Assembly: GCF_030403745.1 (NCBI RefSeq)
Contig: NZ_JAQMWP010000011.1
Span: 310,001-374,000 of the forward strand
Source: Streptomyces sp. S.PB5
GTDB lineage: Bacteria; Actinomycetota; Actinomycetes; Streptomycetales; Streptomycetaceae
Reading direction: 5' to 3'
DNA: 64,000 nt
The notes beneath the pieces were generated by a model that made no database searches, was not told the DNA's origin, and saw only the letters and a program-made list of their open reading frames with translations. Positions 56,640 through 64,000 of this stretch are shown here, piece by piece. The position numbers were made by a program, and so were the translations under genes. Every line of letters begins with the position of its first letter. Position 1 is the first letter of the stretch.

Positions 56640-58183
56640 CCGGCCGCCTCCCGTTCGGTGCCGACCGCCAGGGCGATGACGTCCTCCTCCGTTGCGCCTG
56701 CGGGCAGTTCGCCGGCTATCCGGCCGTCGCGCATGACGACGATCCGGTCGCTCATGCCGAGCAGTTCGGGCAGCTCGGAGGAGACCATCAGCACGGCGGC
56801 TCCCTCGCGGGCCAGCCGCCGGACGAGATCGTGGATCGCCGACTTGGCGCCGACGTCGATGCCCCGGGTCGGCTCGTCGAAGAGCAGGATTCTCGGGGCG
56901 AGCGCGAGCCATCTGGCCAGCACGACCTTCTGCTGGTTGCCGCCGGACAGGAAACGGATCTCCTGGTCCTCCCCCGCGGCACGCAGTTCAACGGCGGCGA
57001 GCAGCTCCCGGACGCGTGCGGTCCGGGCGCTGCGGCTGGTCCCAGCCCCACGGCCAGTCCAAGCCCCGCCGCCGTCCCGGGCCGGGCGGAGTGCGCGGCC
57101 GGCGAGCAGCGCATTGTCGAGCACCGACTGTCCGGCGACGATCCCCTCGCCCTTGCGGTCCTCGGAGACGTAGGCGATACCGGCCCGCATCGCGGCGCGG
57201 GGCGAGCGCAGCCGGACCGGTGCTCCGTCGATGGTCACCTGCCCGGTGCTGAAGGGGGCGGCGCCGAACAGTGCGCGGGCCAGCGCGGATCGGCCGGAGC
57301 CCTGGAGGCCGCCGACGCCGAGCACCTGACCGGCGCGCAGCCGCAGATCGATGCCGCGCAGCTTCCGGTTGCCTGCGCCCTGGACGGTCAGCCTGACCGG
57401 GCCCAGCTCCTCGGGCCGCGCCAAGCCGGGGTAGTAGCTCGACAGCTCGCGGCCGACCATGTGGCGTATCAGCTGATCGGCGCTGGTGTCCGCGGTGTCC
57501 AGGGTGGCCACCGCCCGGCCGTCCTTGAGCACCGTGATCCGGCCGGCCAGGTCGAAGACCTCCTTGAGGCGGTGCGAGACGTAGAGGACGCCCATCCCCT
57601 GTTCCTGGAGCCGCCGTACGAGCGCGTAGAGCTGGTCGACCTCGTGGTCGGCGAGAGCCGCCGTGGGCTCGTCCATGATGAGCAGCCGTGCGTCGAGGGA
57701 GAGCGCCTTGACGATCTCGACGACCTGTTGTTGCGCCACGCCAAGTCGTCCCACGCACGCGTCGGGCGGCAACGAGCCCTCCCCGATCGAGGCGAGGAGC
57801 TCCGCGGTCCGGCTGAGCATCGCCCTGCGGTCGACGAGTCCGCGGCGCAGGGGCTCGCGGCCCAGAAAGACGTTCTCCGCGACGGTGCGCTCCGGCAGCA
57901 GGGTCAACTCCTGGTAGACGATGCCGATTCCGGCCTGTCGGGCCTCACGCGGGCTGCGGAACGTCCGTGGTGCGCCGGCGAATTCGACGGTTCCCTCGTC
58001 GGGCCGGTGGACGCCGGACACCACCTTCATGAGCGTGGACTTGCCGGCGCCGTTCTCGCCGACGACCGCGTGCACCTCTCCCGGCCGGACCTGGAGGTCG
58101 ACGCCGTCGAGCACCCGCACGCCGAGGAACGACTTGCCGATGCCTCGCAGGGCGAGCAGCGGCGACGGGAGCAGGCCAGACAT
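56636..58183 (-). CDS. ABC sugar importer ATPase with two nucleotide-binding domains
   Basis: 515 residues. Domain 1 has a canonical Walker A (GENGAGKST) and Walker B (LLIMDEPTAAL); domain 2 has the degenerate GLQGSGRSAL Walker A, signature FLSGGNQQKV and ILLFDEPTRGID, as in RbsA/XylG-type importers. GGAGAGG precedes ATG 58183. First gene of a six-gene transcript: ATPase, permease, permease, binding lipoprotein, epimerase, beta-helix enzyme. Confidence 0.93.
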   Translation of the reverse strand: MSGLLPSPLLALRGIGKSFLGVRVLDGVDLQVRPGEVHAVVGENGAGKSTLMKVVSGVHRPDEGTVEFAGAPRTFRSPREARQAGIGIVYQELTLLPERTVAENVFLGREPLRRGLVDRRAMLSRTAELLASIGEGSLPPDACVGRLGVAQQQVVEIVKALSLDARLLIMDEPTAALADHEVDQLYALVRRLQEQGMGVLYVSHRLKEVFDLAGRITVLKDGRAVATLDTADTSADQLIRHMVGRELSSYYPGLARPEELGPVRLTVQGAGNRKLRGIDLRLRAGQVLGVGGLQGSGRSALARALFGAAPFSTGQVTIDGAPVRLRSPRAAMRAGIAYVSEDRKGEGIVAGQSVLDNALLAGRALRPARDGGGAWTGRGAGTSRSARTARVRELLAAVELRAAGEDQEIRFLSGGNQQKVVLARWLALAPRILLFDEPTRGIDVGAKSAIHDLVRRLAREGAAVLMVSSELPELLGMSDRIVVMRDGRIAGELPAGATEEDVIALAVGTEREAAG

Positions 58184-58335
58184 CGTGGGAGCCTCTCCGT
58201 TCGCGAAATCATGTCGAAAAATCTTGTCGAATACGCGCGGAAATTCGCCGGACGCGATGGCGGCAACGCGGCCCCGAGGGTAAATGGCTCGATGAACACC
58301 TGGCAATACCACCGGACATCACCGATGGATACGCC

Positions 58336-58467
58336 GAAATCTGTTATCCCGTCGGCCCGTCAGCGGTCGCGCACCGAACGACGACCACTTCCGCGAAATG
58401 TGTTATGCATTAGACCCGCCGACAGTCGCACACCGGCCCACGCCGATTGATACGCAAAATGTGTTAT
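58336..58467. repeat. Three AAAT(G/C)TGTTAT elements spaced about 60 bp
   Basis: AAATCTGTTAT at 58337-58347, AAATGTGTTAT at 58396-58406 and AAATGTGTTAT at 58457-58467, each preceded by a C/G-rich CG(C)GA-like context. They fill the 490-bp gap between the divergent importer operon (58183) and the secreted fusion gene (58675), a place for shared control. The rest of the gap shows no gene. Confidence 0.65.
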
Positions 58468-58674
58468 GGAATCAGCTGCGCCGCAGCAATATTGACTGTT
58501 GCGAAAGGCCGCTGCATGCTGACCCGCAGACCACGGAAGACGGTCGCATCTGGCGTGAATCCCCCACTCTTCCGTAGGGACTTGACCGCCCGTCACGGCG
58601 GACCGGATGACGAGCTGACGGCACACGTGTGCCCGTGGTCATGCCATCGTTGCTCCGCCGAAATAGGAGACGGC

Positions 58675-61600
58675 ATGCGTCGCGTCATATTCATCTTCGG
58701 GGCGATCGCGAGCGTGCTTCTGTCGCTCGTCATCGCCCAACCGGCGTCAGCGGCGCCGGACTTCAGAGCCCTGGTCTTCACGAAGACGGCCGGTTACCGG
58801 CACGATTCGATCCCCGCCGCCCTCACGATGCTCCGGGAGCAGGCGGCGGCCAACGACTTCGAGTTGGTCGCGAGCGAGGACTCCAGCGTCTTCACCCCGG
58901 CGAACCTCGCCGGCTTCGACGTGCTCATCATGCTCCAGACGTCGGGAATGGTGTGGACGACGGCGGCCCAACGGCAGGCGGTGGAGGGCTACCTCGCCGG
59001 CGGCAAGGGCATCGTCGCGATCCACAACGCCACGGACATGGGCATCGAGAACGAGTACCCGTGGTGGGACCAGACGATCAACGGCGGCGCGCACATGCCG
59101 GAGCACTCTCCCGGTGTGCTGGCCGGCACCGCCGTCGTCGCGGACAAGAAGCACCCGTCGACGGCCGGCCTCCCGGACCGCTGGAACCGCAGCGAGGAGT
59201 GGTACAACTTCGACAAGAACCCCCGCGGTGACGTCCATGTCCTGGTCACCGCGGACGAGCGCACCTACAACCCGGGCCCCCGCGCCATGGGTCCTGACCA
59301 CCCCATCTCGTGGTGCCGCAACACGGGCGGCGGCCGGGTGTGGGCGACCGCCATGGGGCACGCCGCCGCGTCCTACAGCGAGACCTACTTCCGCAACCAC
59401 GTCCTCGGGGGCGTGAAGTGGGCGGCCGGCAAGGAGCCCGGTGACTGCGGCGGCACGGTGTGGAGCAACTTCGAGAAGCGCACCCTCGACGACAACACCG
59501 CGGACCCGATGGCCCTCGCGGTCGCCCCGGACGGACGGGTGCTCTACGTCCAGCGGTCCGGGCAGCTGAAGGTCTTCAAACCGACCACCAACAGCACCGT
59601 GACGGCCGGCACCCTCAGCGTCTACACCGGCGGCGAGGACGGCCTCACCGGACTGGCGCTCGACCCCGACTTCGCCGACAACGGCTATGTGTACCTGTAC
59701 CACTCCCCGGCCGGAGTCCCGAACGACATCAACCGGGTCTCCCGGTTCACGCTCACCGGCGACACCCTGAACATGTCGAGCCAGAAGACGATCATCGACA
59801 TCCCGGCGACCCGGGACCGCACGTCCCCCGAGCCCGGCCACACGGGCGGGTACATCGAGTTCGGCCCCGACGGGAACCTCTACATCGGCACCGGGGACGA
59901 CGTCCCACCGAACCTCGACCCCGCCTGGCAGGGCTACGCCCCGCTGGACTGGCGAGCGGGCAAGGCCAACCTCGACGCCGCCCGTACCGCCGGCAACACC
60001 AACGACCTGCGGGGCAAGCTCCTGCGCATCCGGCCGTCGGCGGACGGCGGCTACACCGTCCCGGCCGGCAACCTGTACCCGCAGGGCACCGCGCAGACCC
60101 GGCCGGAGGTCTACGCGATGGGCTTCCGCAACCCGTTCCGCTTCTCGATCGACCCGGCCACCGGCTGGGTCTACCTCGCCGACTACGGCCCGGACCGGGG
60201 CGGTCCCGCGACGAACCGCGGCCCCGAAGGGCTCGTCGAGCTCAATGTCATCAAGACCGCGGGCAACTACGGCTGGCCGTTCTGCCACGGCGACAACCAG
60301 GCCTACGCGCCCTACAACCCGAGCACCGGCGCCGTCGGCGCCAAGTTCAACTGCAACGCGCCCGTCAACAACTCACCGAACAACACGGGCCTGACCAACC
60401 TGAAGCCGATCGTCGCGCCGAACATGTGGTACGGCTACGGCGTCTCACCGGACTTCCCCGAACTGGGCTCCGGCGGCTCGGCGCCGATGGGCGGACCGGT
60501 CTACCGCTACGACGCCGCGAACCCGTCCGCGACGAAGTTCCCGCCCTACTACGACGGGGTCCACTTCTTCTACGAGTGGTCGCGCCACACCGTCAAGGAG
60601 GTCCACTTCGACTCCGCGACCGCGGTCACCCGGACCAACTCCTTCATGCCGGCGGCCAAGTTCCTCAAGCCGATGGACATGGAGTTCGGGCCGGACGGCT
60701 CGCTGTACCTGCTGGAGTGGGGCACCAACTTCGGCGGTGGCAACAACGACTCGGGGCTCTACCGCATCGACTACAAGAGCCAGGGCGGGCGGGCACCGAC
60801 AGCCAAGGCCACCGGAACGCCCACCGACGGGAACGCGCCGCTGACCGTGCAGTTCAGCAGCGCGGGATCCACGGATCCCGATCCCGGCAGCACGCTCTCC
60901 TACCAGTGGACCTTCGGCGACGGCACCACGTCCACGGCGACCGACCCGTCACACACCTACACCGCCAACGGCAACTTCACGGCCCAGCTCAAGGTCACCG
61001 ACAACACCGGCCAGTCGGCCTTCGCCAACGTGCCGATCACCGTGGGCAACACGGCACCGGTCGTCACCCTCACGATTCCGTCCGACGGCGGCATGCTGGA
61101 GTTCGGCGACCGCGTCCCGTACAAGGTGTCCGTCTCGGATCCCGGCGGCGCGCCCGTCGACTGCACGAAGGTGTTCGTCAACCCCGCCCTCGGCCACGAC
61201 GACCACCAGCACGAGACCACGGACTACCCCGGGTGCTCGGGCACCATCGACACGTCGCTGCTCGGCGGGCACCCCGACGGCGCCAACCTGTACTACGTCC
61301 TCAACGCCCGCTACACCGACGACGGCGGCTCCGGCGGAGCGAACCCGCTCACCGGTTACGCTCACGCGATCCTCCAGCCCAAGCACAAGCAGGCCGAGTT
61401 CTTCACGGGCCAGTCGGGTGTGCAGATCGTCGAACAGTCGGGCGCGGAGAGCGGCAAGCGGGTCGGCAGCATCTCCGACGGCGACTGGATCGCGTTCAAG
61501 CCGATGAGTCTGTCGGGCATCACGAGCGTGCGCTATCGCCTGTCGTCACCGAGCGGCGGCGGATCGATCGAACTGCGCGCCGACTCCCCGACCGGCACAC

Positions 61601-62229
61601 TCCTGGCCACCACACCGGTGCCGAGCACCGGCGGCTGGAACACCTACCAGTCCACGCCGGCCGTGAACACCGCCGAACTCACCGGCTCGCACCAGCTCTA
61701 CCTGGTGTTCAAGGGCACGTCGAACAACTGGTTCGACCTCGACTCGCTCACCTTCGGCGGCAGCGGGGTCGGTGAACCGGGCACCGGCGGCGGTGGCGTG
61801 GCCGGTCGGACCTGGACGGTCGCGGCGCAGCACAGCGGCAAGTTCATGGACGTCAGCAGCGCCTCGACCGCTGACGGCGCCCAGATCGTCCAGTGGCCGG
61901 GCACCGGCGGCAACAACCAGAAGTGGCAGGCCGTCGACGCCGGTGGCGGCGCCGTCTACCTGAAGGCGGCGCACAGCGACAAGTGCCTCGCCGTCACGGG
62001 CGGATCCACCTCGCAGGGCGCGTTCCTGCAGCAGTCCACCTGCGACAACGGCAACCCGCAGAAGTTCGTCGTCACACCGACGACCACAGCGGGCGTGTAC
62101 ACGATGAAGAGCCAGCCCAGCGGGCTGTGCGTCGACGTCAACGGCGCCTCGACGGCCGACGGCGCCCGACTCCTGCAGTGGACCTGCCACAGCGGCACCA
62201 ACCAGCAGTGGCGGTTCACCGCCGTATAG
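58675..62229 (+). CDS. Secreted ThuA - quinoprotein sugar dehydrogenase - PKD - CBM6 - CBM13 protein
   Basis: 1184 residues. Signal peptide to about 26; ThuA-like domain (ALVFTKTAGYRHDSIPAAL, 30-250); a GSDH/PQQ glucose-sorbosone dehydrogenase-like propeller (about 275-700) with PEPGHTGGYIEFGPDGNLY (the catalytic His), EVYAMGFRNPFRFSID and GPEGLVELN; a PKD domain (705-790); CBM6 (904-1027); CBM13 (1043-1184). Probably binds plant glycan and oxidises a sugar, or processes a keto-sugar via ThuA. AGGAGA precedes ATG 58675. Divergent from the importer operon. Confidence 0.85.
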   Translation: MRRVIFIFGAIASVLLSLVIAQPASAAPDFRALVFTKTAGYRHDSIPAALTMLREQAAANDFELVASEDSSVFTPANLAGFDVLIMLQTSGMVWTTAAQRQAVEGYLAGGKGIVAIHNATDMGIENEYPWWDQTINGGAHMPEHSPGVLAGTAVVADKKHPSTAGLPDRWNRSEEWYNFDKNPRGDVHVLVTADERTYNPGPRAMGPDHPISWCRNTGGGRVWATAMGHAAASYSETYFRNHVLGGVKWAAGKEPGDCGGTVWSNFEKRTLDDNTADPMALAVAPDGRVLYVQRSGQLKVFKPTTNSTVTAGTLSVYTGGEDGLTGLALDPDFADNGYVYLYHSPAGVPNDINRVSRFTLTGDTLNMSSQKTIIDIPATRDRTSPEPGHTGGYIEFGPDGNLYIGTGDDVPPNLDPAWQGYAPLDWRAGKANLDAARTAGNTNDLRGKLLRIRPSADGGYTVPAGNLYPQGTAQTRPEVYAMGFRNPFRFSIDPATGWVYLADYGPDRGGPATNRGPEGLVELNVIKTAGNYGWPFCHGDNQAYAPYNPSTGAVGAKFNCNAPVNNSPNNTGLTNLKPIVAPNMWYGYGVSPDFPELGSGGSAPMGGPVYRYDAANPSATKFPPYYDGVHFFYEWSRHTVKEVHFDSATAVTRTNSFMPAAKFLKPMDMEFGPDGSLYLLEWGTNFGGGNNDSGLYRIDYKSQGGRAPTAKATGTPTDGNAPLTVQFSSAGSTDPDPGSTLSYQWTFGDGTTSTATDPSHTYTANGNFTAQLKVTDNTGQSAFANVPITVGNTAPVVTLTIPSDGGMLEFGDRVPYKVSVSDPGGAPVDCTKVFVNPALGHDDHQHETTDYPGCSGTIDTSLLGGHPDGANLYYVLNARYTDDGGSGGANPLTGYAHAILQPKHKQAEFFTGQSGVQIVEQSGAESGKRVGSISDGDWIAFKPMSLSGITSVRYRLSSPSGGGSIELRADSPTGTLLATTPVPSTGGWNTYQSTPAVNTAELTGSHQLYLVFKGTSNNWFDLDSLTFGGSGVGEPGTGGGGVAGRTWTVAAQHSGKFMDVSSASTADGAQIVQWPGTGGNNQKWQAVDAGGGAVYLKAAHSDKCLAVTGGSTSQGAFLQQSTCDNGNPQKFVVTPTTTAGVYTMKSQPSGLCVDVNGASTADGARLLQWTCHSGTNQQWRFTAV

Positions 62230-62299
62230 CGCATCCGGACGGGCTGCCCGGCGCGGTCGCGCGTCGGGCAGCCCTCTCTACGAACAGGTGAGGAACGCC

Positions 62300-63775
62300 A
62301 TGGTGTTTCGGATACCTCGGACCCGCCGGTACGGACGGCTGTCCGCGCTGGGCGCCACCCTGATGCTTGTCGCCGTCGGCGCCACTGCGGTGGCGGCACC
62401 GATCGAACCGGGGCAGAGCGCCACCGTCGTGGGCGTGCCGTCCGGCCGGTGCCTGACCGCCTCCAGCACCGCCAACGGCACCCAGACCCAGCTGTCGGAC
62501 TGCACCGGAGCGGCAGGCCAGACCTGGACCTACAGCACCGGCAAACAGCTGACCCTGCCCGGCAACAAGTGCCTCGACGCCAGCGGCGCCGGCACCGCCA
62601 ACGGCACCGCCGTCATCGTCTGGGACTGCAACGGCCAGACCAACCAGCAGTGGAACGTCAACTCCAACGGCACCATCACCGGCGTCCAGTCCGGCCTGTG
62701 CCTCGACGCCAACGCCGGCGGCACGGCCAACGGCACCAGGATCATCCTCTGGTCCTGCCACGGCGGCACCAACCAGCAGTGGACCTCGCCGACACCGCCG
62801 CAGCCTGGCGGCGCGGGCACCTGCGACATCTACGCCTCGGGCGGCACCCCCTGCATCGCCGCGCACAGCACGGTACGGGCGCTCTACGGCACCTACAGCG
62901 GCAACCTCTACCAGGTCCGGCGCTCTTCCGACAGCACGACCCGGAACATCGGCGTCCTGAGCGCGGGCGGCGCCGCCGACGCATCGGCGCAGGACTCGTT
63001 CTGCGCGGGGACCACCTGCGTCATCACCGTCGTCTACGACCAGTCCGGCCGCGGGAACGACCTGTGGTACCAGGGTTCGGCCCAGGTCCCGGGGTCGACC
63101 CAGAGCCGCCCGGCGCTCGCGACGTCGGAGTCGCTGGCGGTCGGCGGCAACAAGGCGTACTCGCTCTACATCAACCCCGGCAACAGCTACTGGCGGGACG
63201 GCCACCTGACCGGCGTACCGACCGGCAGCGCCCCCGAAGGCATGTACATGGTGACCAGCGGCACTCATGTCAACGGCGGCTGCTGCTTCGACTACGGCAA
63301 CAGCGAGACGACCCGGGCGGCCGACGCGGCCGGGGCGATGGACGCGATCAACTTCAGCACCCAGTGCTGGTTCGGCGGGTGTGTCGGCAGCGGCCCATGG
63401 GTCCAGGCCGATCTCGAATGGGGGCTCTACTCCGGTGGCAGTCAGAGCTGGAACAGCAACCAGCGCGCCTTCACCAGCAAGTTCGTGACGGCGATGCTGA
63501 AGAACAACGGGACGAGCCGTTTCGCGCTGAAGGGCGCCAACGCCCAGACCGGCAATCTGACCACCCTCTGGGACGGCGCGCTTCCGCCCGGGTACAGCCC
63601 CATGAAGAAGCAGGGCGCCATCATCCTCGGCAGCGGCGGTGACTGCTGCAAGCCCGGCGGCGGCGCGAACCTCAGCGCCGGCACCTTCTACGAGGGCGCG
63701 ATGGTGTCCGGGTACCCGTCGGACGCGACCGAGGCGGCGGTACAGGCCAACGTCGTCGCGGCCGGCTACCGCTGA
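62300..63775 (+). CDS. Secreted GH54-type alpha-L-arabinofuranosidase with N-terminal CBM13
   Basis: 491 residues. A signal peptide (about 1-33), CBM13 (about 42-161), then an ArabFuran-catal domain from about 172: GTCDIYASGGTPCIAAHSTV start, nucleophile Glu in VQADLEWGLYSG, and the acid/base Asp in LGSGGDCCKPGGG, TFYEGAMVSGYPS end. Characterised fungal enzymes carry a C-terminal CBM42; here CBM13 takes the N-terminal place. Would release arabinose from arabinoxylan or arabinan. ATG 62300 follows GGTGAGGA; 70 nt after the ThuA fusion, likely one transcript. Confidence 0.87.
   Translation: MVFRIPRTRRYGRLSALGATLMLVAVGATAVAAPIEPGQSATVVGVPSGRCLTASSTANGTQTQLSDCTGAAGQTWTYSTGKQLTLPGNKCLDASGAGTANGTAVIVWDCNGQTNQQWNVNSNGTITGVQSGLCLDANAGGTANGTRIILWSCHGGTNQQWTSPTPPQPGGAGTCDIYASGGTPCIAAHSTVRALYGTYSGNLYQVRRSSDSTTRNIGVLSAGGAADASAQDSFCAGTTCVITVVYDQSGRGNDLWYQGSAQVPGSTQSRPALATSESLAVGGNKAYSLYINPGNSYWRDGHLTGVPTGSAPEGMYMVTSGTHVNGGCCFDYGNSETTRAADAAGAMDAINFSTQCWFGGCVGSGPWVQADLEWGLYSGGSQSWNSNQRAFTSKFVTAMLKNNGTSRFALKGANAQTGNLTTLWDGALPPGYSPMKKQGAIILGSGGDCCKPGGGANLSAGTFYEGAMVSGYPSDATEAAVQANVVAAGYR
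62427..62782 (+). repeat. CBM13-coding repeat, copy B
   Basis: Nearly identical inverted copy of 50260-50615 (see that entry). Lies in the arabinofuranosidase gene as its CBM13 module. Confidence 0.9.
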
Positions 63776-63792
63776 GTCGCCGCGTCCACGGC

Positions 63793-63829
63793 CGAAAGGG
63801 CCACCGCCCAGTGGGTGGTGGCCCTTTCG
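63793..63829. terminator. Strong bidirectional terminator
   Basis: An 18-bp stem (CGAAAGGGCCACCGCCCA with its partner TGGGTGGTGGCCCTTTCG, one G-T wobble) with a minimal centre, between convergent genes. Each strand ends in CCCTTTCG. Confidence 0.8.
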
Positions 63830-63843
63830 ACGTGCGTGTCAGC

Positions 63844-64000
63844 TCACGGCAGGGTCCATTTCTGGTTGGCCTGGCCGTTGCAGGTCCACAGGTGCACGAG
63901 GGTGCCGTCCGCCGAGTTGGCGCCCGACACGTCCAGACACTTGCCCGACCTCGGGTTGCGCAGCGAACCGTCCGCGTTCGCCTGCCAGTTCTGGTTGCCG
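63844..64000 (-). CDS. C-terminal end of another CBM13 protein (partial)
   Basis: The last 51 codons read as a ricin-type repeat pair (GNQNWQAN, CLDVSGANSADG, ANQKWTLP) ending in TGA at 63844. The catalytic part lies outside the window, so its enzyme class is unknown. It is the sixth CBM13-bearing gene in 21 kb. Confidence 0.85.
   Translation of the reverse strand, partial: GNQNWQANADGSLRNPRSGKCLDVSGANSADGTLVHLWTCNGQANQKWTLP

Noticed and set aside
54567..57173. An 868-codon plus-strand frame across the importer operon
   Set aside because: Low-complexity Asp/Arg/Gln translation lying opposite ABC transporter genes with clear motifs, so it is a shadow frame.
58336..58467. Regularly spaced repeats considered as a CRISPR array
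   Set aside because: Only three 11-bp elements, no direct repeats of CRISPR length and no cas genes.

Overview
The window looks like a Streptomyces chromosome segment. GC is very high with strong third-position bias, starts are ATG or GTG behind GGAGG-type sites, TTA codons are rare, and a conservon, Tat-exported enzymes and many ricin-type (CBM13) secreted enzymes are present. It holds about 49 protein genes, two pseudogenes and several operator-like repeats. No tRNA, rRNA or CRISPR array was seen.

Region 1 (1-17.9 kb) is mostly core or housekeeping. It contains the left end of a conservon (MHYT membrane sensor, NIT-type sensor kinase, roadblock protein, start of the DUF742 protein), a methyltransferase, a small GlsB-like membrane protein, and a squalene/phytoene-synthase-like enzyme next to a FAD monooxygenase. 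These are followed by a secreted tannase-like hydrolase, a translationally coupled SNF2 helicase / SWIM-finger pair, a Nudix hydrolase, a secreted phytase-like esterase and a septum-formation-domain membrane protein.

Region 2 (18-39 kb) handles pentoses. Xylose isomerase (xylA) diverges from xylulokinase (xylB) plus a ROK repressor. A LacI regulator faces an ABC importer and a GH3 beta-xylosidase, the bxlR / bxlEFGA arrangement. An IlvD-type sugar-acid dehydratase plus an FAH-family 2-keto-3-deoxy-sugar-acid dehydratase sits opposite an FCD regulator with a clear palindromic operator. The locus can therefore route pentoses through both isomerase/kinase and oxidative routes. An acetamidase/formamidase, a Tat-exported amidase and a GAF regulator with its aldehyde dehydrogenase lie between these units.

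Region 3 (39-43 kb) has a truncated transposase, an ATPase/HTH protein and a second FAD monooxygenase.

Region 4 (43-64 kb) is a secreted glycan-degradation island. It encodes a CE1 esterase-CBM13, a GH95-CBM13, an ECF sigma factor with a fused zinc-finger motif, a decayed enolase-superfamily gene, an FCD regulator, and a six-gene operon for a ribose-type ABC importer, an epimerase and a beta-helix GH141-like enzyme with CBM13. Divergent from that operon are a ThuA / quinoprotein-dehydrogenase / PKD / CBM6 / CBM13 fusion and a GH54-type arabinofuranosidase with CBM13. A sixth CBM13 protein runs off the right end. Two of the CBM13 modules are nearly identical at DNA level in inverted orientation. 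The content (xylosidase, arabinofuranosidase, fucosidase-type enzymes, esterase) suggests degradation of substituted plant hemicellulose with uptake and catabolism of the released pentoses and deoxyhexoses; that substrate assignment is inference.
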